This document shows, one piece after another, positions 16,222 to 25,884 of a stretch of DNA of 64,000 nucleotides (the first letter of the stretch is position 1; every line of letters begins with the position of its first letter). This stretch comes from Candidatus Peribacteria bacterium (GTDB lineage Bacteria; Patescibacteriota; Gracilibacteria; UBA1369; 2-02-FULL-48-14), in contig CALQZQ010000007.1 in assembly GCA_943349825.1 (NCBI GenBank), forward strand, positions 1 through 64,000, written 5' to 3'. The notes beneath the pieces are model-generated. The model worked only from the letters and a program-made list of their open reading frames with translations, made no database searches and was not told where the DNA came from. Made by a program: the position numbers and the translations under genes.

Positions 16222-18312
16222 TTATTGCAGAACCGCGCGGATTCGTCTAATCCCGGCGGAAGAAGCCTCTTCTTTCGCGATCTTAAAGTGGGCGCCAAGC
16301 TGTCCTGTGTGGTCCACATGGGGTCCTCCACAAATTTCTTTGGAGTAATCTCCCATGAAGTAAACCTTCACACGGCCGGCGAGTTCACCTTCATACTTGT
16401 CCACAAAAACTCCCGTGGCGTCGATTTTGCGAGCCTCTTCCACGGTCATTTCTTCAAAGTGCACAGGATAGTCCGCTTGGATGGCGTCATTCACGATTTT
16501 CTCCACTTCTGCAATTTGCTCAGGCGTCATTTTCTCAGGATAGTTGAAGTCAAAGCGCAGACGTTCTTGGGTGATGTTGGAGCCTTTTTGTTCCACGCTT
16601 TTTCCCAAAACACGGCGCAGCGCTTCCAGCATCAAATGCGTGGCGGTGTGGAGTTTTTTCGTTTCCATGCTGTGGTCCGCGAGTCCTCCTGCAAATTTTT
16701 GTCCGGAAGCCAGGCGAGATTTTTCTTGGTGCTGCACGAAGGCTTTTTGAAATCCTTCTTCGTCCACGGCCACCCCTTTTTCACGCATCATTTCCACAGT
16801 CATTTCCAGAGGGAAGCCATAACTTTCAAAGTAGTAGAAAGCCCGTTCCCCACGCAGCTCCCAACTGTTTTGAATCAGGAACTCAGCCTTTTCACGCACA
16901 GGTTTTAAAACCTCCTCCTCGATATTTTTTTCTGCAGCCTCAGCCTTGAATTCCTTACGAAGCTGTCCCATCACAGGTCGTAGAGCCTCATTCATCACAC
17001 TCAAACAGCCTTTACTCGCGATCACGCTAGAGAGTTGGCTCAGAGCCATTTCCAAGCGCGCCACGGTGTTTTCTTTGGACAAAATTCCGAGCGCATAAGC
17101 CACATGCTCCACGTCCTTCGCAATCTCCTGTTCGCCGTTCGTCAGCGCTTCCTGAAATTGTTCTTCTTCCTTCATCAAACTGTTCACAATGCGCTCTTCG
17201 TATTTGGGAAGTTCCTTGTAGAAATCGCCGTAAATGCCGATCACCATGCGGGCAAGTTCCACAACGAAGGTGCCGTCAATCCCGAGTTTTCTTCCATGAC
17301 GAATCGCGCGACGAATGAGTTTGCGCAGCACATAACCTTGATCGTTGTTGGAAGGAGTCACCCCACGCTCGTCGCCAATGATGAAGACCGCGCTACGAAC
17401 ATGATCCGCCACAATGCGTTCACTCACGGTGTCGCTCACTTTCGCGATGCTGCGAATGCGCGTGATCATCGAAGCAAAAAGTTCCGTTTCGTAGTGGCTG
17501 GCCTTGCCCTGCAAAATCGCGGTCACACGCTCGAGTCCCATTCCCGTATCCACATTTTGCTGTTTGAGCGGAACAAAATGTCCTTCTTCATCTTTGTTGT
17601 ATTGCATGAACACGTCGTTCCAAATTTCCACATAACGTCCGCACTCACAGTTGGGGTGACATTTTCCGCTGCCATCTTTGAGCATGTAGCGTTCAATCGC
17701 AGCACGGCTGGCCCCTTCGCGGTGCTGGCCCGAAGGCAGCTCAGGGCAGAGGTCGTAGAACATTTCCGTGTCGGGTCCGCAAGGCCCGGTTTGTCCGGCA
17801 GGCCCCCACCAGTTTTTCTTTTTTTCGTAGAAGAAAATGAGGCGTTTGCCCTCTTTCACATCCTCAGCACGGCGGAATCCGTACTTTTCCCATTCGGAGG
17901 CGGCTTCGTCGTCGCGCGGAGCGTTCTCGTCCCCGGCAAAACACGTCACCATGAGTCGCTCCGGGTCCAGACCCAGCTCTGCGGTCAAAAATTCATAGGA
18001 CATTTGTATGGCTCCGGCTTTGAAATAATCGCCGAGTGACCAGTTGCCCAGCATCTCAAAAAAAGTACAGTGCGTGGGATCGCCCACTTCTTCAATGTCG
18101 TCGGTGCGCACGCATTTTTGCACGTCCACGAGTCGCGTTCCTTCCGGGTGTTTTTCGCCCAGCAAATAAGGCACCAAGGGGTGCATTCCGGCAGTGGTGA
18201 ACAGCACGGTGGGGTCGTTTTCAGGCAGCAAACTCGAACCCGGAATAATCTTGTGATCATGCTTTTTGGCAAAGAAATCGAGGTATTTTTGACGGAGTTC
18301 GCTGGCGAGCAT
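16222..18312 (-). CDS. alaS: Alanyl-tRNA synthetase, short form lacking the C-terminal domain
   Basis: A 696-aa enzyme that charges tRNA-Ala. The class II core opens with the RQKYLDFFAKKHDH and FTTAGMHPLVPYLLG blocks and continues with FFEMLGNWSLGDYFK. The tRNA-recognition helices follow. The editing domain has its zinc ligands in HTATH (about residue 554) and CGGPHVDH (about 661). The protein stops soon after, at IRRIRAVLQ. The usual DHHA1/C-Ala domain of about 170-180 residues is therefore missing and no separate piece is in the window. Short AlaRS forms are known in reduced genomes. The stop here is clean with no frameshift remnant. Confidence 0.95.
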   Translation of the reverse strand: MLASELRQKYLDFFAKKHDHKIIPGSSLLPENDPTVLFTTAGMHPLVPYLLGEKHPEGTRLVDVQKCVRTDDIEEVGDPTHCTFFEMLGNWSLGDYFKAGAIQMSYEFLTAELGLDPERLMVTCFAGDENAPRDDEAASEWEKYGFRRAEDVKEGKRLIFFYEKKKNWWGPAGQTGPCGPDTEMFYDLCPELPSGQHREGASRAAIERYMLKDGSGKCHPNCECGRYVEIWNDVFMQYNKDEEGHFVPLKQQNVDTGMGLERVTAILQGKASHYETELFASMITRIRSIAKVSDTVSERIVADHVRSAVFIIGDERGVTPSNNDQGYVLRKLIRRAIRHGRKLGIDGTFVVELARMVIGIYGDFYKELPKYEERIVNSLMKEEEQFQEALTNGEQEIAKDVEHVAYALGILSKENTVARLEMALSQLSSVIASKGCLSVMNEALRPVMGQLRKEFKAEAAEKNIEEEVLKPVREKAEFLIQNSWELRGERAFYYFESYGFPLEMTVEMMREKGVAVDEEGFQKAFVQHQEKSRLASGQKFAGGLADHSMETKKLHTATHLMLEALRRVLGKSVEQKGSNITQERLRFDFNYPEKMTPEQIAEVEKIVNDAIQADYPVHFEEMTVEEARKIDATGVFVDKYEGELAGRVKVYFMGDYSKEICGGPHVDHTGQLGAHFKIAKEEASSAGIRRIRAVLQ

Positions 18313-18385
18313 AAAAATGTCTTAATGTGCGGCGATTTTACACAGCCTTTCGCCAAAAATAAAGAGATGCTAGAGTAGCGCGAGC

Positions 18386-19834
18386 ATGAATCGACAAAGC
18401 ATAGTGAAAGGATTTTTTGGCATCAGCGTCCTGCTGGGCCTGGTTCTCTTGGGCTCAGCGCTGGTTTTCCGGCTCACCGCACTGCCCGATTTAGCCAAAA
18501 TTCTGCCTCAAGAAGGAACAGAAGGATTTTTCATCGTCCGTAAACCGGACGTTTTCCCGTGGGTCTCCGCCCGGGGTTGGGCTCAAGTGAATGGCACGGC
18601 GCTCACCTTTCTCGAAGTGAACTCCAGTCAGGAGGCCGAAAACTACCTGCTCAGCCTCCGCGCAGAGGGCGAAGTGCTCACCGAAACTCAGGCCACGCGC
18701 TCCCTGTGGAGCACCGTCACGTGCTACCCAAGCTCACCAAATCCCTGCTTCACATGGATGGGGGATCTGTTGATTCTTTCTGACGACGAAAACCTTCTCG
18801 CAACGCTACAAAAAGTGGCTGCCGGAGAACAAGCCAGTGTGAAGGACAGCCCAAATTATCAAAATGTACGCTCCCGCTTGGCCTCCTGGTCCGGAGGTTT
18901 TGCGTATTTTGATCTGCAAAAACTGCTGCCTTATTACACGGAAGACTTCACCATTTTTGAACCCCTGCTCGCGCTCTATCCGGCTTTTGGTGCCAGCCTA
19001 AAACCGCAAGTAGACACATGGTCCGCCGAAAGTTTCCTCGCCGTGGACAAAACCCTCATCGACAACTCCGCCTATTGGCATCCCACCGAAAAATATACAG
19101 CGGCCCTTTTGCCCTGGACCTCCGACACTCTGGCCATAGAGTGGGGTGGACGTGAGCTGGGCGAACAAGTGCAGCAAATGCAAACCCTGCTCCAAAAAAG
19201 AACCCCGGAAGGCGCGGGCCTATTTGTCAATGAGCTCCAAACCCAAGTCCAAAATTGGTTTGGCCCAGAGACCATCTTTCCCGACCTGCTGCCATTACTC
19301 GATGGAGAACAGTACTTTGGCTTCACCCCCGGGGGCGATTTTCTCTTCCTCACTCAGCTGGATTCAGACGCAGAAATCCAAAGCGCTCTCCAGCTCAAGG
19401 ACCAATTCAGTGAGAACTACATTTACGCAAAAACCTTCCAGATTGAAAATGGAGAAACCCAGGCGCGTTTAGTCCCGCTCGCCGAAGCCACGGGCCAGCA
19501 TGAAAACTACCAGTACTACACGTTCTCCGCGGAAGGCGAAGAAGTGGTCACCGTCATCGTCACCGAAAAACTGGCCCTCGTCGCTCAAAAGCAAGAAACC
19601 GCTTTCGCCACGCTCGATCGACTCCTCGGCAAAACGGCCCCACGCCCGGTGGACAGCCTGGACAGCATATTATCAGGTTCAAATGAGCTCTTCACTGTCC
19701 ATTGTCTACTCCTGCCCGACGGGTCTATACTAAAGACGCTTCTGGGCGACTTTGCTACGATCACTACTGCTCGCAAACTCTTCGACGACGGAATCTTCGC
19801 CCGCTCCCTCGTCGATCTCTCCGCCACTCCATGA
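18386..19834 (+). CDS. Membrane-anchored protein, DUF3352-like
   Basis: A 482-aa protein with one N-terminal transmembrane segment (about residues 9-31) and a large extracytoplasmic part. The mature region starts LPQEGTEGFFIVRKPD and includes paired domains with PWTSDTLAIEWGG and LDGEQYFGFTPGG. These resemble DUF3352 proteins (opening LP.dt..fv....), but the match is by eye. The start lies 9 nt after a TGC-TAGAGT extended -10 element (18368-18376). The stop overlaps the next start as ATGA, so it is coupled to the DUF4012 gene. Confidence 0.65.
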   Translation: MNRQSIVKGFFGISVLLGLVLLGSALVFRLTALPDLAKILPQEGTEGFFIVRKPDVFPWVSARGWAQVNGTALTFLEVNSSQEAENYLLSLRAEGEVLTETQATRSLWSTVTCYPSSPNPCFTWMGDLLILSDDENLLATLQKVAAGEQASVKDSPNYQNVRSRLASWSGGFAYFDLQKLLPYYTEDFTIFEPLLALYPAFGASLKPQVDTWSAESFLAVDKTLIDNSAYWHPTEKYTAALLPWTSDTLAIEWGGRELGEQVQQMQTLLQKRTPEGAGLFVNELQTQVQNWFGPETIFPDLLPLLDGEQYFGFTPGGDFLFLTQLDSDAEIQSALQLKDQFSENYIYAKTFQIENGETQARLVPLAEATGQHENYQYYTFSAEGEEVVTVIVTEKLALVAQKQETAFATLDRLLGKTAPRPVDSLDSILSGSNELFTVHCLLLPDGSILKTLLGDFATITTARKLFDDGIFARSLVDLSATP

Positions 19835-21927
19835 TCAGGCTCGACATCGGTCCGGAAAACACACCCAAGAGGGATGCTGAAAAAGCATCCAGTCATGTTA
19901 TAAATTTAAAAAACGTCGATGCCACGCACAAAAACAAAGCGCACCAAAAAGTGACCGTAGACTTGAAAAAAGAAATCGAATTCAAAAACTCTAGCCCGGA
20001 AAAAATCCACATTGTGGGGAAAAATTTCAGTCGTCGTCGTGGCCTTGGTCGCATCCCCATGCTCGTGGCCGCGCTCTTCATGATTTTGCTGCTCAACGTG
20101 GGGCAAATGGTCTTCCTCGGAAAGCATCAAGGGGAGGAAGCGCTCGCTCTCGCCGCCGAAGGTTTCATGTCACTGAAAGGCGCGAGCCAGTCCTTTGTTT
20201 CCGGTGAAAGCGGAGCCGACCTCCTGATGTTCGACCGTGCTCAAGGACTTTTTGACGAAGCCAAAACCAAGGGAGCCTTTTTGCTCACCGCCGCTTCGCC
20301 CTGGCTCGATGAACCCGGTCCCGTGCAAAGTTTGAGCAACGTGCTGGACGCCGGCTCGCTGATGGCAGAAGTAGGCAAACACCTCTCCAACGCCCGCGCT
20401 GCATTTTCCACTCTCCCAACGGAAGGCTCACTCACGGATTATCTCCGCGCTGTTTCCGAAACCGACCTCGAACCCGCCGCCGCGGGAATGGCGCAAATCC
20501 AATCCTTGCTCGAAAACGTGGACCTTTCTGGCACGGAATACGCCACAAAGTTTGCCGACTACAAAGACAAACTAGACGCCCTCACCAGTCTGCTCAACTT
20601 GTGGGTGGACATGAAGGAACCGCTGCTCACCGCTCTGGGAGACAAGACCCCGCAAACCTACCTCGTACTCCTGGAAAACAACGACGAAATGCGCCTCGGA
20701 GGGGGCTTCATCGGTAGCTTTGCCTTAGTGACTGTGAACGACGGACGCCTGGCTCCTATTGAATTCCACGACGTTTACGAATTCGACAATCTCTACTACG
20801 AAGACATTCCCGTGCCCATTCCCGAACTCACCGGTCTCACGACTCAGTGGCGCATGCGTGACAGTAACTACTCCGTGGACTTTCCCACCTCTGCCGAAAA
20901 AGCAGCCTGGTTCCTGGAACATGAAGGTGGACCGGGTGTGGACGGCGTGATTGCGGTGAACCTTTCTGCCGCCCAAGCCTTTTTGGAAGCCACCGGGGAT
21001 CTGTCCATTCCTTCACTGTCCAAGCCCCTCACCGCAGAAACGTTCCCGGTGGTCATGAGTACTCTCATTGAAGCCAAAACCTTTGGAAAAACCACGCCTA
21101 AAGCGGTACTCGGTGAAGTGCTCAGCGCCTTCATGGACAAGGTAAACAATCCACAGAGCATAGCCACTCTGGGGGCTAGTGCGTGGGAACAAATTCAAAA
21201 GAAACAACTGCTTTTTTACGATAAAAATCCCAGCGTACAAAAACTCTTTGTGGATCTTGGAATGGACGGCACCGTACCCAAACTCTCCACCCTGGAAGGT
21301 GACTTTTTCCTACCCACGTTTGAAAATATTGGAGGCAACAAAACTGAGCGTTATGTAAAAACCGAGCTCAGCCACGACACGGAAATTTTGGAGGATGGCA
21401 GCATGGTGGCCACAGTGAGCCTCACTCGCACTCACACTTTTGATGACGCTGCGATGGCCTGGCTCAAAAAAACCACGCGTGACTACGGCTTCACGGCTTG
21501 GACCGGCACGCTCGAAGCCCTCATGGGCAACGCAGCCAATAAGGAAGCGATTCGCCTCTACCTTCCCGAAGGAGCCCGTCTCATCGATTCTGCCGGCATT
21601 TATCGTGACGACGTGCGTATTTTCTACGACGCGGATCAAGACATTTCCTACTACTATTTCGACCAAACTCTGCAGCCCGGCGAAAGCAAAACCGTCACGC
21701 TACAGTTTGCCCTGCCCCTAAAAATGCAAGGCAGCTTCCAGCAGTATGACTTCAAATGGATCAAACAGCCCGGCCTCAAAAACGTGACTTACCAAGAGTC
21801 CGTCACGGCCGAAACAAAAACCCTGCTCTCCGCAAGTCCCGCCGCTAGCGAAACCAAAGCCGGCACGGATTACTTCCTTTCAGGTTCTTTCGACAAGGAC
21901 CTTGAACTTACTTTGCTGTATCAGTAG
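19831..21927 (+). CDS. DUF4012 membrane protein
   Basis: A 698-aa protein with a cytoplasmic N-terminus of about 70 residues rich in Lys/Asn, one transmembrane helix (about 73-93) and a large outer domain. The DUF4012 core is recognisable by YLVLLENNDEMRLGGGFIGS followed by a beta-rich region. DUF4012 proteins are common in Gram-positives and CPR bacteria, often near envelope genes; their activity is unknown. The ATG at 19831 overlaps the stop of the upstream gene. A start at 19702 would only add residues that shadow the neighbour. Its 3' end overlaps a convergent gene by 20 nt. Confidence 0.85.
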   Translation: MIRLDIGPENTPKRDAEKASSHVINLKNVDATHKNKAHQKVTVDLKKEIEFKNSSPEKIHIVGKNFSRRRGLGRIPMLVAALFMILLLNVGQMVFLGKHQGEEALALAAEGFMSLKGASQSFVSGESGADLLMFDRAQGLFDEAKTKGAFLLTAASPWLDEPGPVQSLSNVLDAGSLMAEVGKHLSNARAAFSTLPTEGSLTDYLRAVSETDLEPAAAGMAQIQSLLENVDLSGTEYATKFADYKDKLDALTSLLNLWVDMKEPLLTALGDKTPQTYLVLLENNDEMRLGGGFIGSFALVTVNDGRLAPIEFHDVYEFDNLYYEDIPVPIPELTGLTTQWRMRDSNYSVDFPTSAEKAAWFLEHEGGPGVDGVIAVNLSAAQAFLEATGDLSIPSLSKPLTAETFPVVMSTLIEAKTFGKTTPKAVLGEVLSAFMDKVNNPQSIATLGASAWEQIQKKQLLFYDKNPSVQKLFVDLGMDGTVPKLSTLEGDFFLPTFENIGGNKTERYVKTELSHDTEILEDGSMVATVSLTRTHTFDDAAMAWLKKTTRDYGFTAWTGTLEALMGNAANKEAIRLYLPEGARLIDSAGIYRDDVRIFYDADQDISYYYFDQTLQPGESKTVTLQFALPLKMQGSFQQYDFKWIKQPGLKNVTYQESVTAETKTLLSASPAASETKAGTDYFLSGSFDKDLELTLLYQ

Positions 21928-22366
21928 AAAAGCCTCCCACGGTGACGCTGTCAGCCATGGACACGCAAGAGCCGTCAGAATACGCTCGATCAGGAGCATT
22001 GAAGTTCAATCGTACAGTTACAGGGTGGTTCGGGGTAGCTCCACTAAAGCTGGAATAAGGCAGTATTTGATCACTGTCATCGCGAACAATTTGAGCCCCC
22101 TTAAGGCATCCTAAACGAAATTCAAGACTGCCTCCATTCACAATATTCAAAGTATTACCTTCCTTCGCCCAACGAACAAGTTCTGCCCTGAACTGAGGTG
22201 CAATTTCAGTAACAGAAAGGTAAACCACAGCATCATTGTCAGAATCAGGATGAACCCGCAAGGAACCGGTCACAACCTCTTGAAAAGGAGCACCGCCCAA
22301 CTCACCGGCATCAGCATCCAAAGCAAGCAGTCCTAGACCAACGGCAGCAGCATTTCGCAAGTTCAT
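21908..22366 (-). CDS. Hypothetical 152-aa protein, possibly exported
   Basis: Unrecognised. The N-terminus (NAAAVGLGLLALDADAG) could be a weak signal peptide. The rest is a beta-rich chain with two cysteines that may form a disulfide. A near-consensus promoter lies just upstream, which supports a real gene. The 3' end overlaps the convergent DUF4012 gene by 20 nt. No domain or catalytic motif is visible. Confidence 0.6.
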   Translation of the reverse strand: MNLRNAAAVGLGLLALDADAGELGGAPFQEVVTGSLRVHPDSDNDAVVYLSVTEIAPQFRAELVRWAKEGNTLNIVNGGSLEFRLGCLKGAQIVRDDSDQILPYSSFSGATPNHPVTVRLNFNAPDRAYSDGSCVSMADSVTVGGFSTDTAK

Positions 22367-22386
22367 ATAAAAACGGTTATGCTAAG

Positions 22387-22415
22387 TTTATATAACAAAA
22401 CACATAAAATGTCAA
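22387..22415 (-). promoter_or_regulatory. Near-consensus promoter
   Basis: On the minus strand TTGACA (22415-22410), a 17-nt spacer and TATAAA (22392-22387) form the best promoter in the window. The start codon of the 152-aa protein at 22366 lies 20 nt downstream, without a Shine-Dalgarno sequence. Confidence 0.75.
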
Positions 22416-22418
22416 TCT

Positions 22419-24107
22419 TTAGAAATTCTTCCTCTTAAACAACTCTTCCAACTTCCCGTAACTCCAGGTGATGATCGCGGGGCGGCCATGAGGACAGTGG
22501 GTGTAGTTCGGGGTTTCCGCCATGTCGCGCAGCAGCGCTTCCATTTCTAGCATCGTCAGGGCGTCTCCGAATTTGATGGCTCCGCGGCAGGCCGCGCTCG
22601 TCGCCAAGGCTTCCCGCACGGGGAGCACCTTCTGTCTTGCATCACGTTCCACGTCAGCGAGCACTTCGCGCAGCACACGCTCCGGGTCTCGCTTTTGCAG
22701 TCCATCCGGTACCGCGCGCACCAGATAGGTGCTGCCGCCAAAGGCTTCGATTTCAAAACCCAACGCCAAAAACTCATCCAAATGCTGAGACAAAAGTTGC
22801 ACGCTTTCCACGCCCAAATCCAGTTGCAAGGGAGTGAGCAAGGGTTGCAGCAACGGCGTTTTTTCTTCCAAAGCTTTCATGAGCCGCGCATAGCGCACGC
22901 GCTCGTGCGCGGCGTGTTGATCAATCAGCACCAAGCCCTCTTCGCTCTCCGCCACAATGTAGCAATTCGCCACTTGGGCCAAAGGACGAAACAGTAGCCC
23001 GCGCGTTTCTAAAGGTCGTTCGATCACACCCGGCCGTCGGTCTTGAGTAGCGCGCTCCGCAAAGGCCATTTCCAACGATGGCACTTCCACAAACTCTGAA
23101 CGCAGCACCGGCGCAATCATCGTACTTTGCAGTGCATGCTGAGCCGCGCCAAACACCGCACGGTAGACTTCCTGCGTGTTCACAAATTTAACTTCGAGTT
23201 TGCGTGGATGCACATTCACGTCCACAAACGCAGGATCGATTTCTATGTTCACCGCGAACCACGGATACTTGTCTGTCATGAGCAGCGAATGGAAAGCTTC
23301 TTCCACCGCGCGCCCCACGAGTCGACTCTCAATAGCTCGTCCATTCACAAACAAAAATTGATATTTTCGGCTGGCGCGCGACAGTTCCGGTTTGCCCACA
23401 AATCCCGAAATAATGAGGTTGGACTGCTGATATCGAACCCCCAACAAAGCCTCCGCTATCGTGCCTCCATACAAAACGTGAATCCGTTCTTTCAAATCCT
23501 GCCCGGAGGGCAAATCAAAAATCAACTCGCCGTCTTTCATTAGTCTAAATCCCACTTCCGAATGCGCCATAGCGATTTGACTCAGCGTATCAAAACAGTG
23601 CCCATATTCCGTGCCCACGGTCTTCATGTATTTCTTCCGCGCCGGCGTGGCATGGAACAAGGACAGCACTGTAATTTCCGTACCTATGCTGCACGCGCAC
23701 TCTTCAGCAGACAATTCTTTTCCCGCGTCCATTTCCACGCAAAATCCCACACGACTTTCCTCGTTCCGCGTCTTCAAACTCACCCGCGCAATGCTGGCAA
23801 TACTCGCCAGCGCTTCGCCGCGAAACCCTAAACTACGAATAGAAAACAAATCCTCCAAACTCCCAATTTTACTCGTGGCATGTCGCATAAAAGCCACCCG
23901 CGCATCCTCCGCACTCATCCCCACTCCATCGTCCACCACACGGATTTTTTGCAGGCCGCCTTCTTCCAGTTCCACCGCAATCCGAGTCGCTCCCGCATCC
24001 ACACTGTTTTCAACGAGTTCCTTCAAAGCCGACGCCGGACGTTCTATCACTTCACCCGCAGCAATTTGGCTGATCAGCTCATCCGAAAGTAGGTGAATAC
24101 GGTTCAT
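22419..24107 (-). CDS. mutL: DNA mismatch repair protein MutL
   Basis: A 562-aa mismatch-repair ATPase/endonuclease. The GHKL ATPase motifs are intact: LVENSVDAGAT, DDGVGM and RGFRGEALASI-type loop (GFRGEALASIASI). The C-terminal dimerisation domain has IDQHAAHERVRYA (about residue 393), ACRGAIKFGDAL and CPHGRP, which mark the endonuclease-type MutL found in bacteria without MutH. The last Glu of the DQHA(x)2E(x)4E motif reads Ala. The linker is short. The gene is coupled to the upstream membrane protein by an ATGA overlap (24104-24107). mutS is not in the window. Confidence 0.95.
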   Translation of the reverse strand: MNRIHLLSDELISQIAAGEVIERPASALKELVENSVDAGATRIAVELEEGGLQKIRVVDDGVGMSAEDARVAFMRHATSKIGSLEDLFSIRSLGFRGEALASIASIARVSLKTRNEESRVGFCVEMDAGKELSAEECACSIGTEITVLSLFHATPARKKYMKTVGTEYGHCFDTLSQIAMAHSEVGFRLMKDGELIFDLPSGQDLKERIHVLYGGTIAEALLGVRYQQSNLIISGFVGKPELSRASRKYQFLFVNGRAIESRLVGRAVEEAFHSLLMTDKYPWFAVNIEIDPAFVDVNVHPRKLEVKFVNTQEVYRAVFGAAQHALQSTMIAPVLRSEFVEVPSLEMAFAERATQDRRPGVIERPLETRGLLFRPLAQVANCYIVAESEEGLVLIDQHAAHERVRYARLMKALEEKTPLLQPLLTPLQLDLGVESVQLLSQHLDEFLALGFEIEAFGGSTYLVRAVPDGLQKRDPERVLREVLADVERDARQKVLPVREALATSAACRGAIKFGDALTMLEMEALLRDMAETPNYTHCPHGRPAIITWSYGKLEELFKRKNF

Positions 24108-24568
24108 ATATTGATCGAAACCAAGCTCAAACTAATGTCCACTTGAATCGCGATGAAAGCGATTACCGCTGCAATCAAACATTTAATCCAAAATGCACGG
24201 TTCGGTTTCTTGCCTGAAGAAACCTGGTGAGTCAATAAAAATAATGTGGTGACCAGAATCGCAAAAGCAAGCCCTAAAGAAATACGGACCGCCATGTTGT
24301 TCTCATAGTCGTAAGAAAGCTCATCAGCGCCATCCAAGCCAAGGATACCCACAAGAACCCCAACAAAGTAAATGAGTCCCGCCAAAATTTTAGCCACGAT
24401 GGACTTTGGGTGTTTAAAAATCCAATATTGCAAAGGAGAAAGCACTAGCGAAAGTCCCACGACAAAGAGAGGGATGATCAACAAAACAATGGGGAAAGGA
24501 GGAGCAATATAGTCGATATCGCCAGGATAGGGAGCCAGGTCAGCCAAGATGAAAATGTTTGAAGACAT
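24104..24568 (-). CDS. Four-helix membrane protein, hypothetical
   Basis: A 154-aa protein with four hydrophobic helices (about residues 24-45, 60-80, 95-112 and 128-150). It has a short N-terminal segment that is Pro/Tyr-rich. No family is recognised. The layout resembles small pilin-like or TrbC-type four-helix membrane proteins of CPR genomes, but I see no diagnostic motif. Its stop overlaps the mutL start. Confidence 0.65.
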   Translation of the reverse strand: MSSNIFILADLAPYPGDIDYIAPPFPIVLLIIPLFVVGLSLVLSPLQYWIFKHPKSIVAKILAGLIYFVGVLVGILGLDGADELSYDYENNMAVRISLGLAFAILVTTLFLLTHQVSSGKKPNRAFWIKCLIAAVIAFIAIQVDISLSLVSINI

Positions 24569-24648
24569 TGGAGCTGGAGCTTAAAAATTAAGAGCTTTCC
24601 GCACCAGAATACTGCCTCTCGTACTCAAAGACAAACGGCTGCCCCTAC

Positions 24649-24677
24649 TTGACCCCCCCGCGGGACTGAGCTATCCT
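24649..24677 (+). promoter_or_regulatory. Promoter giving a leaderless M23 peptidase transcript
   Basis: TTGACC (24649-24654), a 17-nt spacer and TATCCT (24672-24677). The ATG at 24685 is 7 nt past the -10 box, so transcription would begin at or next to the start codon. Confidence 0.6.
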
Positions 24678-24684
24678 CCACAAG

Positions 24685-25884
24685 ATGAGTACTGTCAATA
24701 ATGATGCCCGCAAGGAGCGACACCAAAAGCTCTTCGACGGACACTACCACAGCACAATCGGACGAGTTTGGTTCATCACTAAGAGAGCAGTAAGAAAGAC
24801 TTGGGATTTTGTTTCTCCATCTGGGAAGAAACTGTCCCAGTTCATGCATCCCCTCGATCACCTTCCGCCGCCTCGTCGTTTATACACACAACTCGCCACC
24901 TGGAGTCTTGGGCTTTTAGTGCTCACTTCCATCAACACCGCCAACGGTCAGTTTGCCGGAGGAGAAGGGGCGGGTCAGGAATACCTGAGCCTCGACTCCC
25001 AAAGCCAACAGGTCACGGACGAAGAGGGTTATTTGGTCAAAAACATGCCGCTCGCGGGCCAAGCGACTTTCGATCAAAACCGCACCGAAATCGTTGAACA
25101 CGAGGTTCAAGAAGGTGAAACTCTCTCCATGATCGCCTACCGCTACGGCCTCTCCACGAACACCATTCTTTACGCCAATTCCGGGCTTTCCGGGGATTAC
25201 CTAAAAATCGGGCAAAAGCTTCAGGTTCCTCCCAAGGATGGAATCTACATCACCATTCCTTCTGGAGCGACCCTGGTTTCCCTCATGGACAAGTACAAGG
25301 GAAACTTAGACAAGACCAAAGAATTCAACGGAGTCACAGACGACACTGAGCTCAAAAAGGACGAAAAACTCTTCATTGTGGATGGCCGCCCCGAACAAGT
25401 CTACGTGGCTTCCAACAGCAAAAACTACAACACAGGATCGGGCTTCAACACTACCGGCGGCTACTCGGCCAGTGGGGGGGGCGCAGGTGCCATTTACACG
25501 CCGCCCAACTCCATGGGCTGGATTCGTCCCACCAGCGGAGCCATCACTCAGGGTTACCACAGTGGACACTACGCCTATGACATTGCCGACCGCAGCAAGC
25601 CCGATATCGTCACGGTTTGTAACGGAACGGTAGACAAAACGGGAACAGGCTGGGCCGGAGGTTACGGAAACAACGTGTGGGTAGACTGCGGAAATGGCTA
25701 TCGCACGCACTACGCCCACATGTCTGAGTTCTACGTACAAGTGGGGGACACGGTGAGCCAAGGCCAAGTGATCGGAGTAATGGGAAACACCGGCCGCGTC
25801 TACGGTGCCACCGGAATCCATTTGCACTTCGAAGTGAACTACAACGGTTCCTTGATCAGTCCTAGCTTCATGGGGGTATGGTGA
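24685..25884 (+). CDS. LysM-domain M23 metallopeptidase (cell-wall hydrolase)
   Basis: A 399-aa exported or membrane-anchored protein. After a basic N-terminus comes a hydrophobic stretch (about residues 70-90). A LysM domain follows (EGETLSMIAYRYGL..., about 136-180) and a degenerate second LysM (about 183-230). A Gly/Ser linker leads to a peptidase M23 domain (about 280-399). The zinc ligands are the His and Asp of HYAYDIAD and the His of HLHFE; the THYAHM block supplies the catalytic His. It probably cuts peptidoglycan cross-bridges. Its end overlaps yidD by 7 nt. Confidence 0.9.
   Translation: MSTVNNDARKERHQKLFDGHYHSTIGRVWFITKRAVRKTWDFVSPSGKKLSQFMHPLDHLPPPRRLYTQLATWSLGLLVLTSINTANGQFAGGEGAGQEYLSLDSQSQQVTDEEGYLVKNMPLAGQATFDQNRTEIVEHEVQEGETLSMIAYRYGLSTNTILYANSGLSGDYLKIGQKLQVPPKDGIYITIPSGATLVSLMDKYKGNLDKTKEFNGVTDDTELKKDEKLFIVDGRPEQVYVASNSKNYNTGSGFNTTGGYSASGGGAGAIYTPPNSMGWIRPTSGAITQGYHSGHYAYDIADRSKPDIVTVCNGTVDKTGTGWAGGYGNNVWVDCGNGYRTHYAHMSEFYVQVGDTVSQGQVIGVMGNTGRVYGATGIHLHFEVNYNGSLISPSFMGVW

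Noticed and set aside
17035-18039. 334-codon plus-strand ORF opposite alaS
   Set aside because: It is an antisense shadow of a strongly conserved synthetase gene with no independent support.
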